A DNA stretch of 64,000 bases from Motilibacter aurantiacus. GTDB lineage: Bacteria; Actinomycetota; Actinomycetes; Motilibacterales; Motilibacteraceae. The DNA lies in NCBI RefSeq assembly GCF_011250645.1, contig NZ_JAANNO010000001.1, positions 32,283 through 96,282 on the forward strand, given 5' to 3'. A program made the position numbers and the translations under genes. Under the pieces are notes generated by a model. That model did not search any database. It was given only the letters and a program-made list of their open reading frames with translations, and had not been told where the DNA came from. Each line of letters begins with the position of its first letter. Positions within the stretch are counted from its first letter, which is position 1. Of this stretch, positions 27,590-36,407 are shown piece after piece.

Positions 27590-27671
27590 CCCCGCGAGCG
27601 TCGCCTCGCGCTCACCTTCCGGACACGAGCGGGCGGGGCCCGCGCAACCCGGCGGCCCTAGCTTCCGCCCC

Positions 27672-29330
27672 ATGCCTGCCACGTTCCGCACCGCCTCCCG
27701 GCGCGTCGCCGCGCCTGCGGCCCTCGCCGTCCCGCTGCTCGGCCTCTGCGCCCTGCCCGTGACGACGGCCGACGCCGCCCCGCCCCAGCCCGCGCAGGAG
27801 CTGCCGCTGGGGCCGGCGGGCCTCGTCGAGACCCGGTCGACGCAGGCCCTGCAGCCGGGCGTGACGCTCACCTCGATCGTCCGTGGGGCCGCCGACGCCG
27901 CCACGTTCTGGACGGTCGAGGTGCAGGTGCCCGCCGGCGGCAGCGCGGGCGGGGCCCGCGCCGCCCTCGGCACCGCGGCCGACGCCCGGGCGCTCGCCGC
28001 CCGGCTGGCCGCGGCCGGCCTCGAGCCCCGGGTCGAGCCGGTCGAGACGCCCGCGACGGCCGACTTCGCCGGCGGGGTCATCGGCCACCGCGTCCGGGTC
28101 GGGCAGCTCGCGACGCAGGCTCAGGCCTCCGCCGTGCAGTCGCGCCTCGGGGCCGCCGGCTTCCCCGGCGCGTCCACGGTCTTCACCGGCTGGGACGGCG
28201 CCCCCACCGACCGCGGCCCCTGGAAGCTGCAGGTGCTCACCGTCGACCCGCGGGCCTTCACCGGATCGCTCGTCGCGTCGTACGGCCCGGACCTGCGTGA
28301 CCGGGAGACGACGAGCGCGCTCGGCCGCGCGGCCGGCGCCACCGCCGCGGTCAACGCCGGCTACTTCGTCCTCGACACCGCCTCCGGCGCCCCCGGCGAC
28401 CCGGCCGGCGCCGGCGTGTACGACGGGGAGCTGCAGAGCGAGCCGGTCGGCGACCGGCCGGTGCTGGTCGTCCGGGAGGGCGCCCGCGGCACCCGCGTGG
28501 CCCGGGTGACCTGGGACGGCTCGGTCCTGGCCCCCCGAGGCACCCGGCTCGCGCTGGACGGCGTCAACCGGGTGCCCGGCCTGATCCGCAACTGCGGAGG
28601 GACGGCCGACGACGCGCCCGTCGGCAGCGCCCCGCGCCACGACACCACCTGCACCGACCCGGACGAGCTGGTCGCGTTCACCGCGGCGTACGGCCCGACG
28701 ACCCCGGCCGGGGCCGGCGTCGAGGCGGTCCTCGACGCGCACCAGCGGGTCGTCGCAGTGCGCTCCCCGCGGGGCGGGGCGCTGCCGCCCGGCGGCCGGT
28801 CGGTGCAGGCGACGGGCACGCAGGCCGCGGCGCTGCGTGCCGTGGCCACCGTGGGCAAGCGGCTCCGGCTGCAGGCGACGCTGCGGGACGAGGACGGGCG
28901 GGTCGTCCGCCACTCGGCCGGCACGTCGGTCGTCAACGGCGGCCCCGAGCTCGTCCGCGACGGGGACCTGCACGTCACCGTCGCCCGCGACGGCATGGTC
29001 CGGCCGAACGACCCGTCCTTCTACTACGGCTGGGCGGCCAAGCGGAACCCGCGCACGCTCGCCGGTGTGGACGCGTACGGGCGGACCGTCCTCGTCACCG
29101 CCGACGGGCGCAGCACCGCGAGCCTCGGCCTGTCCATCCCCGAGGCCGCGCAGGTGGCGAAGGCGCTCGGCCTGCGCGACGCGCTGAACCTCGACGGAGG
29201 CGGCTCGACGACCATGGTCGCCCGCGGTGCCGTCGTGAACACGCCGTCGGACGCCGGCGGCGCCGAGCGCCCGGTCGGGGACGCGCTGCTGGTGCTGCCC
29301 CCGACGCCCTCGCAGCGCCGGGTGCCCTGA
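27672..29330 (+). CDS. Secreted phosphodiester glycosidase (NAGPA) with SPOR domain
   Basis: This 552-residue secreted protein has a signal peptide (residues 1-36, ending DADAA). A SPOR-like domain (about 55-150; FWTVEVQVPAGG, HRVRVGQLATQAQA) should bind denuded peptidoglycan. The C-terminal domain is NAGPA/DUF2233, with NAGYFV and the signature LNLDGGGSTTMV. The family cleaves GlcNAc phosphodiester links, so the likely target is cell-wall teichoic-type polymer or glycan (inference). It ends shortly before an 18-bp perfect hairpin. Confidence 0.88.
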   Translation: MPATFRTASRRVAAPAALAVPLLGLCALPVTTADAAPPQPAQELPLGPAGLVETRSTQALQPGVTLTSIVRGAADAATFWTVEVQVPAGGSAGGARAALGTAADARALAARLAAAGLEPRVEPVETPATADFAGGVIGHRVRVGQLATQAQASAVQSRLGAAGFPGASTVFTGWDGAPTDRGPWKLQVLTVDPRAFTGSLVASYGPDLRDRETTSALGRAAGATAAVNAGYFVLDTASGAPGDPAGAGVYDGELQSEPVGDRPVLVVREGARGTRVARVTWDGSVLAPRGTRLALDGVNRVPGLIRNCGGTADDAPVGSAPRHDTTCTDPDELVAFTAAYGPTTPAGAGVEAVLDAHQRVVAVRSPRGGALPPGGRSVQATGTQAAALRAVATVGKRLRLQATLRDEDGRVVRHSAGTSVVNGGPELVRDGDLHVTVARDGMVRPNDPSFYYGWAAKRNPRTLAGVDAYGRTVLVTADGRSTASLGLSIPEAAQVAKALGLRDALNLDGGGSTTMVARGAVVNTPSDAGGAERPVGDALLVLPPTPSQRRVP

Positions 29331-29340
29331 CCCGTACAGC

Positions 29341-29387
29341 AGAATGCGTCATCGTGCCAGTACGCGATCGGCACGATGACGCATTCT
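29341..29387. terminator. Perfect 18-bp hairpin between convergent genes
   Basis: The arms 29341-29358 and 29370-29387 are perfectly complementary over 18 bp, with an 11-nt loop. The NAGPA gene and cysN converge on it. It is less GC-rich than its surroundings. Confidence 0.85.
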
Positions 29388-29459
29388 TGCGATAGAGCCG
29401 CGACGATGCCGCGATCTGCCGAGCTCGGGTGGGGCGGGCGCGCGGGTGGGGCCGGGTCG

Positions 29460-30710
29460 TCAGTCCTGGCCGGTGGTGTTGAGCATGCCGGCACCGACGG
29501 TCCGGTTGGTGGCCTCGTCGATGAGGATGAACCCGCCGGTGTTGCGGTTGCGGCCGTACGGGTCGGCGAAGAGCGGCACGGTGGTGCGCAGCCGGACCCG
29601 GCCGATGTCGTTGAGCCCCAGCGACTCGACGCCCTCCTCGCGGTGCAGGGTGTTGACGTCGAGGCGGTACTGCAGCTCCTTGACCATGGCCCGGGCGGAC
29701 CGGGTCGTGTGCTTGACCGCGAGCTTCTGCCGGGGGCGCAACGGCTCGTCGGTCATCCAGCAGACCATCGCGTCGACGTCCTGGGTGACGCTCGGGGTGT
29801 TGTGCGGGCGGCAGATCATGTCGCCGCGGGAGATGTCGATCTCGTCCTCGAGCCGGATCGTCACCGACATCGGCGAGAACGCCTCCGCCACCGGGCCGCC
29901 GGGGCCGTCGATCCCCGCGATGCGCGAGGTGAAGCCGCTGGGCAGCACCATCACCTCGTCGCCCGGCTTGAACACGCCGCCGGAGACGGTGCCCGCGTAG
30001 CCGCGGTAGTCCGGGAACTCGCGCGACTGCGGACGGATGACGTACTGAACAGGGAAGCGCGCATCCACGAAGTTGCGGTCGCTGGCGATGTGCACGTGCT
30101 CGAGGTGGTGCAGCAGCGACGGGCCTTCGTACCACGGCATGTTCTTCGACCGGTGGACGATGTTGTCGCCCTCGAGCGCGGAGATCGGGATGATCTGCAC
30201 GTCGGGGAAGTCGAGCTTGGAGGCGAACCCCGTGAACTCGGACGCGATCTGCTCGAAGACCTCCTGGGAGTAGTCCACGAGGTCCATCTTGTTGACCGCG
30301 ACGACGAGGTGCGGCACGCGCAGCAGCGACACCAGGAAGGAGTGCCGGCGGCTCTGCTCGAGGATCCCCTTGCGGGCGTCGACGAGCACGATGGCCAGGT
30401 CCGCCGTGGAGGCGCCCGTGACCATGTTGCGGGTGTACTGGATGTGGCCCGGGGTGTCCGCGATGATGAACTTGCGCCGCGGGGTGGCGAAGTAGCGGTA
30501 CGCCACGTCGATCGTGATGCCCTGCTCCCGCTCGGCGCGCAGGCCGTCCGTGAGCAGCGCGAGGTTGACGTAGTCGTTGCCCGCGCTCGCGCGCTCCACG
30601 GCTTCGTACTGGTCCTCGAAGATGGACTTGCTGTCGTAGAGCAGGCGCCCGATCAGCGTGCTCTTGCCGTCGTCCACCGAGCCGGCGGTCGCGAACCGCA
30701 GGATGTCCAT
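29460..30710 (-). CDS. cysN: Sulfate adenylyltransferase subunit 1 (GTPase) CysN
   Basis: This 416-residue GTPase drives ATP sulfurylase. The elongation-factor-like motifs are clear: G1 GSVDDGKST (residues 10-18), G3 DTPGHIQYTRNM (the usual E of DTPGHEQ is I here), and G4 NKMDLV. The length equals CysN alone; no CysC kinase domain is fused to its end. CysN lies 1 nt after cysD, so the two subunits are made together. It acts in the cytoplasm to make APS from sulfate and ATP. Confidence 0.96.
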   Translation of the reverse strand: MDILRFATAGSVDDGKSTLIGRLLYDSKSIFEDQYEAVERASAGNDYVNLALLTDGLRAEREQGITIDVAYRYFATPRRKFIIADTPGHIQYTRNMVTGASTADLAIVLVDARKGILEQSRRHSFLVSLLRVPHLVVAVNKMDLVDYSQEVFEQIASEFTGFASKLDFPDVQIIPISALEGDNIVHRSKNMPWYEGPSLLHHLEHVHIASDRNFVDARFPVQYVIRPQSREFPDYRGYAGTVSGGVFKPGDEVMVLPSGFTSRIAGIDGPGGPVAEAFSPMSVTIRLEDEIDISRGDMICRPHNTPSVTQDVDAMVCWMTDEPLRPRQKLAVKHTTRSARAMVKELQYRLDVNTLHREEGVESLGLNDIGRVRLRTTVPLFADPYGRNRNTGGFILIDEATNRTVGAGMLNTTGQD

Positions 30711-30711
30711 G

Positions 30712-31644
30712 TCAGAAGTAGCCTTCCCGCTTGCGGTCCTCCATGGCGGCCTCGCTCACCTTGTCGTCCCCACGGGTGGCGCCGCGCTCGGTGAGCCGGG
30801 TCGCCGCGACCTCGGCGACGATCTTCTCCAGCGTGTCGGCGTCCGACCGGACCGCTGCGGTGAGGTTCGCGTCCCCGACGGTGCGGTAGCGCACGGTCTC
30901 GACGGACGACGTCTCGCCCTCTCGGAGCGCGATGAACTCGTTGACGGCGTAGAGCATCCCCTGCCGGTCCACCACCTCCCGCTGGTGCGCGAGGTAGAGC
31001 GAGGGGATCTCGATCGACTCGGCGAGGATGTAGTTCCAGATGTCGAGCTCGGTCCAGTTCGACAGCGGGAAGACGCGGATCGACTCGCCCATGTGGATGC
31101 GCCCGTTGTAGAGGCTCCACAGCTCCGGCCGCTGGTTCTTGGGGTCCCACTGGCCGAACTCGTCCCGGAACGAGAACACCCGCTCCTTCGCGCGCGCCTT
31201 CTCCTCGTCTCGCCGGGCCCCGCCGAACGCGGCGGTGAAGCCGTGCTTCTCGATCGCCTCGAGCAGGACCGGGGTCTGGATCCGGTTGCGCGAGCCGTTG
31301 GGCTCCTCGCGCACGAGGCCGCGCTCGATCGCGTCCGGCACGGAGGCCACGAGCAGCTGCACACCGAGCTCGGCGGCACGCTTGTCGCGGAAGGCCAGCA
31401 CCTCGGGGAAGTTCAGCCCCGTGTCCACGTGCAGCACGGGGAACGGGATGCGCGCCGGCCAGAACGCCTTCTCCGCCAGGCGGAGCATGACGATCGAGTC
31501 CTTGCCGCCGGAGAAGAGGAGCACCGGCCGCTCCAGCTCCGCGACGACCTCGCGGAAGATGTGGATCGACTCGGCCTCGAGCGTCTTGAGCTGGCTCAGC
31601 CGGTAGTCGGGGCTCGCCTGCGGGGTGCCCTGCGCGTTGGTCAT
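30712..31644 (-). CDS. cysD: Sulfate adenylyltransferase subunit 2 CysD
   Basis: This 310-residue catalytic subunit of ATP sulfurylase has the PP-loop FSGGKDS (residues 44-50) and the family block RDEFGQWDPKNQRPELW. It condenses sulfate with ATP to APS, with energy from the CysN GTPase. It lies between cysQ (7 nt) and cysN (1 nt) in one leftward operon. The ATG start at 31642-31644 has a GAGGGCGAG stretch upstream. Confidence 0.96.
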   Translation of the reverse strand: MTNAQGTPQASPDYRLSQLKTLEAESIHIFREVVAELERPVLLFSGGKDSIVMLRLAEKAFWPARIPFPVLHVDTGLNFPEVLAFRDKRAAELGVQLLVASVPDAIERGLVREEPNGSRNRIQTPVLLEAIEKHGFTAAFGGARRDEEKARAKERVFSFRDEFGQWDPKNQRPELWSLYNGRIHMGESIRVFPLSNWTELDIWNYILAESIEIPSLYLAHQREVVDRQGMLYAVNEFIALREGETSSVETVRYRTVGDANLTAAVRSDADTLEKIVAEVAATRLTERGATRGDDKVSEAAMEDRKREGYF

Positions 31645-31651
31645 CTCGCCC

Positions 31652-32437
31652 TCAGTCCTTCCGGCCCGTTGCCGTGTCGCCGCCGCTCAGGGAAGCGATG
31701 GCCGCCAGCACCGCCTCGGCGAGCTCGGGGCGGCACACCACCAGGTCCGGCAGCGACGGGTCCGGGCGATTGTAGGCAAGCGGCGAGCCGTCGACCCGGC
31801 TCGTGTGCAGGCCGGCCGCACGCGCCACGGCGACGGGCGCCGCGGAGTCCCACTCGTACTGGCCGCCGGTGTGGACGTACGCGTCGGCCTCGCCGCGCAC
31901 CACGGCGGAGGCCTTGAACCCCGCCGACCCCATCGGGACGAGCTCCGCGCCGAGGACCTCGGCCACGCCCTTGACCAGGTCGGTCGCCCGGCTGCGGCTG
32001 ACCGCGAGGCGGGGCGCGGCCCCGGCTGCGCGGGCGGGCGGCGCGGTGACGTCGTCGGTGGCCAGCACCAGCCCCTTCGCGCCGAGCGCGGGCAGCGCGA
32101 CCGCGCCGTCGGTCAGCTCGCCGTCCTGCCACAGCGCGACGTGCACCGCCCAGTCGTGGCGGCCCTCCTCGCCGTACTCCCGGGTCCCGTCGAGCGGGTC
32201 GACGATCCAGACGCGGCGCGCCTCGAGCCGGGCGGGGTCGTCGAGCGCCTCCTCCGACAGGACGGCGTCCTCGGGGCGCAGCCGGGCGAGCAGGTCGGCG
32301 ATGACGGCCTGGGCGGCGGCGTCGGCGCGGGCCCGCAGGTCGGGCACGCCGGCCGCCGTGGCGCGCAGGGCGAGCAGGGCGTCACCGGCCTCGGCGGCGA
32401 CGGTGCGGGCGACGGAGACGTCGGAGAGAGCGGACAC
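31652..32437 (-). CDS. cysQ: 3'(2'),5'-bisphosphate nucleotidase CysQ
   Basis: This 261-residue member of the inositol monophosphatase superfamily has the metal-binding motifs [21 protein letters not shown] and [16 protein letters not shown]. CysQ removes the 3'-phosphate of PAP or PAPS and so keeps sulfate assimilation flowing. Its place directly before cysD (7 nt) supports this rather than inositol phosphatase. The start GTG has GGAAGG 5 nt upstream. The desulfurase gene ends 16 nt upstream on the same strand. Confidence 0.9.
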   Translation of the reverse strand: MSALSDVSVARTVAAEAGDALLALRATAAGVPDLRARADAAAQAVIADLLARLRPEDAVLSEEALDDPARLEARRVWIVDPLDGTREYGEEGRHDWAVHVALWQDGELTDGAVALPALGAKGLVLATDDVTAPPARAAGAAPRLAVSRSRATDLVKGVAEVLGAELVPMGSAGFKASAVVRGEADAYVHTGGQYEWDSAAPVAVARAAGLHTSRVDGSPLAYNRPDPSLPDLVVCRPELAEAVLAAIASLSGGDTATGRKD

Positions 32438-32453
32438 GCGGGCCTTCCGTCGA

Positions 32454-33866
32454 CTACAGGAGCTCGGTCTGGCGGCGCAGGATGCGGGCCGCGATGCCCG
32501 CAGCGGGCGGACGTGCGTCGTGCGCGACCGCCCAGCCGGTCGACGTGCGAGTGTACTGAGCGCGCGGCCCGTCGAGGGCGAGCGCGCGCAGGCCCCCGGC
32601 CAGCGCGTCGATGTCGGCCTCCGTCGTCGCCACGCCGATGCTCGCCCGCACCGCCGTCCCGGTCGCGGCGTCCTCGCACCCGGTCACCGGCTGCTCGCAG
32701 CCCAGCAGCGCGTCGACCAGCGGGTGCGCGCAGAACCGGCCGTGCCGCACCCCGACGCCGTGCTCGGCCGACAGGGCGGTCGCGAGCAGCGCCGGGTCCC
32801 AGCCGTCGACGGTGAACGTGGCGACGCCGATCCGCTGGGCCGCCTCGCCCCACAGGCGGTGCACGGTCAGCCCGGGCACCGACTCCAGCGCCGCCTCCAG
32901 CCGGGCCTGCAGGGCGTGCTCGCGGCGCTGCAGGGCGGCGAGCCCCACGGCCTCGAGCTCGGCGCAGGCCACGGCGAGGGCGACCGCGCCGAGCACGGTG
33001 GGAGTGCCGCCCTCGTGCCGGCCCGGGCCGGTCACCCACAGCTGGCCCCGCGCGGTGACCGAGGTCGTCGCCCCGCCGCCGGGAAGGTACGGCGACGCAG
33101 CGTCCAGCCAGTCGGCCCGGCCGGCGAGCACGCCCGCGCCGTACGGGGCGTAGAGCTTGTGCCCCGACACCGCCACCCAGTCGGCCCCGAGCGCGGCCAG
33201 GTCGACGCCGCGGTGCGGGGCGAGCTGCGCCGCGTCGACCGCGACCCGGGCCCCGTGCCGCCGCGCGACCGCGACGATCTCCTCCAGCGGCCACAGCTCC
33301 CCGGTGACGTTGCTCGCCCCCGTCACCGACACCAGGACCGGGCCGGGCAGCCCGGCGAGCGCCGCGTCGAGCAGGTCGAGGGCGGCCAGCGGGGACCGCG
33401 GCACCGGGAGCAGCACGTGCCGGCCGCCGCGCTCGGCGTGCGCGCGCCACGGCAGCAGGTTCGCGTGGTGCTCCGAGGCGTACGAGACCACCGTCGTGCC
33501 GGCCGGCAGGCAGTGCGCCAGCAGGGCGAAGGCGTCCGTGGTGTTGCGGGTGAAGACCACCTGGTCACCCGGCCGGCAGCCGAGGAAGCGCGCGACGCCC
33601 GCCCGCGCCTGCTCCAGGAGCTCGGTGCTGACCTGGGAGGCGTAGCCCGCACCGCGGTGGACGCTCGCGTACCACGCCAGCGCCTCGGCCACCGCGTCGG
33701 CGACCGCCCGGAGCGCGGGTGCCGAGGCGGCCACGTCGAGGTCGGCGTACGTCGCGGTGCCCCCGGTCGCGAGCGGCACGACACGGCCGGCTCCGACGAC
33801 GGGCAGGGGGCGGCCGGGCACGCGGGAAGTGGTCGGCGCGAGGGGGCGCTCGTCCAGCAGCGTCAC
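32454..33866 (-). CDS. Cysteine desulfurase-like class V aminotransferase
   Basis: This 470-residue PLP enzyme resembles SufS/Csd[11 protein letters not shown] holds the PLP lysine (about residue 236), [10 protein letters not shown] the cofactor Asp/Gln, and [15 protein letters not shown] the cysteine at the place of the SufS persulfide Cys. It could release sulfur from cysteine or act on another sulfur amino acid. The start GTG 33864-33866 is chosen for GAGGAG upstream; GTG 33908 lacks a ribosome site and touches the aptamer. A SAM-IV riboswitch precedes it, which ties it to sulfur/methionine control. It may lead the cysQDN operon. Confidence 0.85.
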   Translation of the reverse strand: MTLLDERPLAPTTSRVPGRPLPVVGAGRVVPLATGGTATYADLDVAASAPALRAVADAVAEALAWYASVHRGAGYASQVSTELLEQARAGVARFLGCRPGDQVVFTRNTTDAFALLAHCLPAGTTVVSYASEHHANLLPWRAHAERGGRHVLLPVPRSPLAALDLLDAALAGLPGPVLVSVTGASNVTGELWPLEEIVAVARRHGARVAVDAAQLAPHRGVDLAALGADWVAVSGHKLYAPYGAGVLAGRADWLDAASPYLPGGGATTSVTARGQLWVTGPGRHEGGTPTVLGAVALAVACAELEAVGLAALQRREHALQARLEAALESVPGLTVHRLWGEAAQRIGVATFTVDGWDPALLATALSAEHGVGVRHGRFCAHPLVDALLGCEQPVTGCEDAATGTAVRASIGVATTEADIDALAGGLRALALDGPRAQYTRTSTGWAVAHDARPPAAGIAARILRRQTELL

Positions 33867-33909
33867 GGGGTGCTCCTCGAGGTCGGGGACCTGCGAGGCT
33901 GCTCTCACG

Positions 33910-34023
33910 GGTCCGCGCTTGCCGGGCGCGCCGCGCGCTCGGCCAGGTCGTCACCCGGAGCACCCCACCGCGGAGGAGGGTTGCCGGCCAGCAAGCCGGG
34001 GCTGAACGCTGGCACTCGTGACC
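33910..34023 (-). ncRNA. SAM-IV riboswitch
   Basis: On the minus strand the 114 nt begin GGTCACGAGTGCCAGCG and contain CCCGGCTTGCTGGCCGGC, CCGCGGTGGGGTG and the closing GGCAAGCGCGGACC. These match, in order and spacing, the actinobacterial SAM-IV aptamer, including the 3' pseudoknot segment. It lies 43 nt before the start codon of the desulfurase-like gene. SAM-bound aptamer is expected to reduce expression. Confidence 0.92.
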
Positions 34024-34080
34024 TGCGCCCAGCATGGCACAGCGCGTCCCGGCCCGCACAGGCCTGTCCGGGTGATGGGA

Positions 34081-34105
34081 CGGCCGTCTCACCGCGAGAC
34101 GGCCG
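34081..34105 (-). terminator. Hairpin separating HExxH gene from SAM-IV leader
   Basis: CGGCCGTCTC and GAGACGGCCG form a perfect 10-bp stem with a 5-nt loop. It lies between the stop of the HExxH gene and the 5' end of the aptamer on the same strand, and so should insulate the two units. Confidence 0.65.
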
Positions 34106-34127
34106 CCCGGGGCGGTCACCGGCCCGG

Positions 34128-34481
34128 CTAGGCCTGGCGGTAGCCACCGTCCTCCAGCCCCGCCTCGACCTCGAACCGGTTGGCCTCCGCCTCGCGTCCC
34201 GCCCGCAGGTAGAGCCAGGCGAAGCGGAAGCCGTAGCGCCGCCACTGGTCGGCGTGGACCGTCTCGTGGCGGATCCGCGCAGCGCTGCGCGCCCGGTCGC
34301 CGTCCCCGGTGAGATAGGTGTCGCCCCACGTGACGCCGCCGCGCGGGTACGCCCGCTTCGGCAGCCCCCAGCAGACGTGCAGCCCCTCGCGCTGCTCGTG
34401 GCGGGCACGGAAGAGCCGGGCGTACGCGCGGGCGAGCCGGCCGACGAGCTCGGCCTGGCGCCGCGCGCGCTCCGGGTGCAC
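34128..34481 (-). CDS. Small HExxH-type putative zinc metallopeptidase
   Basis: This 117-residue protein contains RIRHETVHADQW, an HExxH zinc motif, followed by EANRFEVEAG, whose Glu could be the third ligand. The segment LTGDGDRARSAARIRHETVH and the downstream WRRYGFRF suit a minimal metallopeptidase fold. No signal peptide is present. Similar small actinobacterial proteins have been labelled Fe-S oxidoreductases, which the sequence does not support, since it has only one Cys. It is divergent from the GNAT gene with 56 nt between the starts. The target is unknown. Confidence 0.65.
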   Translation of the reverse strand: MHPERARRQAELVGRLARAYARLFRARHEQREGLHVCWGLPKRAYPRGGVTWGDTYLTGDGDRARSAARIRHETVHADQWRRYGFRFAWLYLRAGREAEANRFEVEAGLEDGGYRQA

Positions 34482-34537
34482 GCCCGGACGCTAGCGCGCT
34501 CCCCTCGCATCGAGAAGGGCCCGGGAGAATCGCCGTC

Positions 34538-35020
34538 ATGAACGACGCCGCGATCCGCCCCGCCCGCTCCGACGACGTGCCCGCCATCCTGGGCCTGATC
34601 CGGGAGCTCGCGGACTACGAGCGCGCGTTGGACGAAGTGCTGGCCACCGAAGAGCAGATCACTGAAGCCCTGTTTGGCGAATCGCCTCGCGTCCACGCGC
34701 ACGTCGCCGAGCACGAGGGCGCGGTCGCAGGCTTCGCCCTCTGGTTCCTCAACTTCTCGACGTGGCAGGGCCGTCACGGCATCTATCTCGAGGACCTGTA
34801 CGTCCGCCCCGAGCTGCGCGGGCAGGGCTACGGCAAGGCGCTGCTCAGCACGCTCGCCGCGCTGTGCGTCGAGCGCGGCTACGCCCGGCTCGAGTGGTCG
34901 TGCCTGGACTGGAACGAGCCGGCCCGCGGCTTCTACCGCTCGATGGGCGCCGAGCCCATGGAGGAGTGGACCGTGCACCGGCTCAGCGGGGACGCACTGG
35001 CCGCCGCCGGCAAGGCCTGA
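34538..35020 (+). CDS. GNAT N-acetyltransferase (diamine acetyltransferase-like)
   Basis: This 160-residue protein has the full GNAT core: YLEDLYVRPELRGQGYGKALL holds the acetyl-CoA pyrophosphate motif RGQGYGK, and ARLEWSCLDWNEPARGFYRSMGA is the C-terminal motif B. The pattern resembles spermidine/diamine N-acetyltransferases (ALWFLNFSTWQGRHGIYLEDLYV). The substrate is therefore likely a small amine. The middle of the gene (34620-34690) is noticeably less GC-rich than its neighbours. It is convergent to the FluC pair with only 1 nt between the stops. Confidence 0.9.
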   Translation: MNDAAIRPARSDDVPAILGLIRELADYERALDEVLATEEQITEALFGESPRVHAHVAEHEGAVAGFALWFLNFSTWQGRHGIYLEDLYVRPELRGQGYGKALLSTLAALCVERGYARLEWSCLDWNEPARGFYRSMGAEPMEEWTVHRLSGDALAAAGKA

Positions 35021-35021
35021 C

Positions 35022-35393
35022 TCAGCCGACCGCCGCCCCCGCGCCCCAGCCGGCCACCGCCGCGGCGAGCCCCGCCACGACGCTCGCCACGACGTACAGC
35101 AGCGCGCGGGCGGCGTGTCCCTCCTCGGTGAGCCGGAGCGCCTCGTAGCCGAACGTGCTGTAGGTGCTCAGCGCGCCGCAGAACCCGGGCCCGACGAGCG
35201 CGACGACGCGCGAGCCGGCATGCCCGTCGGCCGCCAGGGAGGTCAGCGCCCCGAGGACGAGGCACGCGGCCACGTTCACGAGCAGCGTGCCCCAGGGGAA
35301 CGCCGTGCCGAGCCGGCGCTGCACCGCGCGGTCGACCAGGAAGCGTGCCGGGGCGCCGACCGCGGCGCCGAGCGCGACGAGCAGCGCGGTCAT
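35022..35393 (-). CDS. crcB: Fluoride channel FluC/CrcB
   Basis: This 123-residue four-helix protein has FluC motifs: GAPARFLVDR near the start, LLVNVAACLVLG in helix 2 and GALSTYSTFGYEAL in helix 3 (the phenylalanine-box region). FluC exports F- as a dimer. The ATG at 35391-35393 overlaps the stop of the second crcB gene (ATGA), so the two are coupled and may form a heterodimer, as in other bacteria that encode two. No fluoride riboswitch was recognised upstream. Confidence 0.9.
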   Translation of the reverse strand: MTALLVALGAAVGAPARFLVDRAVQRRLGTAFPWGTLLVNVAACLVLGALTSLAADGHAGSRVVALVGPGFCGALSTYSTFGYEALRLTEEGHAARALLYVVASVVAGLAAAVAGWGAGAAVG

Positions 35394-35842
35394 CGCAGAA
35401 CCCTCCGAGCCGCGGCGGTGCCGAGCCACACGGCCGACAGGGCAGCGGCCAGGGTGCCGAGGACGTAGCCGAGAGCGGCGAGCGGCCGGCCGGCCTCGGC
35501 CAGCCGGTGGGCGTCGACGGCGTACGCGGAGAAGGTGGTGTAGCCGCCGAGCACCCCGACGCCGAGGAACGGCCGGGCCAGCCGTGGCGGGGCCGCGGCC
35601 CGCCCGAGCACGGCCATGAGCGCTCCGATCAGCAGGCAACCGCTGGCGTTGGCCAGCAGGGTGGCCCAGGGGACGGCCCCCGACGGCTGTGCGAGCAGGA
35701 CGCCGAGGCCGTAGCGGGCCTCGGCTCCCAGCACACCGCCCGCGGACACGGCCGCCACGACGGCCCGGTCGGCGCCCGCCCCGCCGGGCGCGGCGCGGCC
35801 AGGGCCCGTCGGCGGCGGATCGGGCAGGGCGTCGTCCGGCAC
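35390..35842 (-). CDS. crcB: Fluoride channel FluC/CrcB, second copy
   Basis: This 150-residue paralogue carries a Pro/Gly-rich N-terminal extension of about 28 residues before four helices. Motifs are GAEARYGLGV, LLANASGCLLIG and GGYTTFSAYAVD. It is upstream of the other crcB gene and coupled to it by an ATGA overlap. The GTG start at 35842 has no strong ribosome site, so a later start after the extension is possible. The gene is divergent from the anti-sigma factor gene. Confidence 0.88.
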   Translation of the reverse strand: MPDDALPDPPPTGPGRAAPGGAGADRAVVAAVSAGGVLGAEARYGLGVLLAQPSGAVPWATLLANASGCLLIGALMAVLGRAAAPPRLARPFLGVGVLGGYTTFSAYAVDAHRLAEAGRPLAALGYVLGTLAAALSAVWLGTAAARRVLR

Positions 35843-35897
35843 CTGCGGATGCTAGATCGGGCTCGTGGAGCGGCCCTCCCCCGCAGGCGCGCCGCGG

Positions 35898-35925
35898 GTT
35901 CGTCGTCCCCGAGGCGGACGGGTAG
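35898..35925 (+). promoter_or_regulatory. Possible SigB/SigF-type promoter for the anti-sigma/sigma pair
   Basis: GTTC (35898-35901) and GGGTAG (35920-35925) resemble the GTTT and GGGTAT boxes of stress sigma factors, 48 nt before the anti-sigma start. The spacing of 18 nt is slightly long. Self-control by the sigma factor would fit, but this is weak evidence. Confidence 0.35.
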
Positions 35926-35972
35926 CGTGGGCCTGCGGGGCGGTCGCCCCTTTCGGCACGCGAGGAGTCCGG

Positions 35973-36407
35973 TTGAGCGAGAGCGCCCTGTCAACGGTAT
36001 CGAGGCCGGAGAGCCCAGCCGGCGACATCGTCGAGGTCACCCTGCCGGCGTCGAGCGCGTACCTCTCGGTGCTGCGCACCGCCACCGCCGGCCTCGCCGC
36101 GCGGCTCGACTTCACCCTCGACGAGATCGAGGACCTTCGGATCGCGGTCGACGAGGCCTGCGCGATGCTCCTCCCCCAGGCGGCGCCGGACGCCGAGCTG
36201 GTGTGCCGCTTCGCGCTCGAGGAGGACGCGCTCGAGGTGACGGTGCGCGCCCCCACGACGCGCGGCGTCCAGCCCGAGCGCGACACGTTCTCCTGGACCG
36301 TGCTCACCGCGCTCGCCGGCGAGGTGGACGCGGGGATCGACGAGGGCCTCACCGTCTGGATCTCGCTGCACAAGCGCCGCGGCCTGCCGACGGGCTCCGG
36401 GTCGTGA
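35973..36407 (+). CDS. RsbW-like anti-sigma factor (ATP-binding)
   Basis: This 144-residue protein starts at TTG 35973, chosen for GAGGAG 6 nt upstream. It has the short GHKL/HATPase fold of RsbW-type anti-sigma factors; the segment DEIEDLRIAVDEACAMLL is the N-box helix. The later ATP-lid glycines are weakly kept, as in many actinobacterial relatives. It should bind and silence the sigma factor encoded directly after it; the two frames overlap by 4 nt (GTGA), which keeps their ratio fixed. An anti-anti-sigma gene is not present nearby. Confidence 0.85.
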   Translation: MSESALSTVSRPESPAGDIVEVTLPASSAYLSVLRTATAGLAARLDFTLDEIEDLRIAVDEACAMLLPQAAPDAELVCRFALEEDALEVTVRAPTTRGVQPERDTFSWTVLTALAGEVDAGIDEGLTVWISLHKRRGLPTGSGS

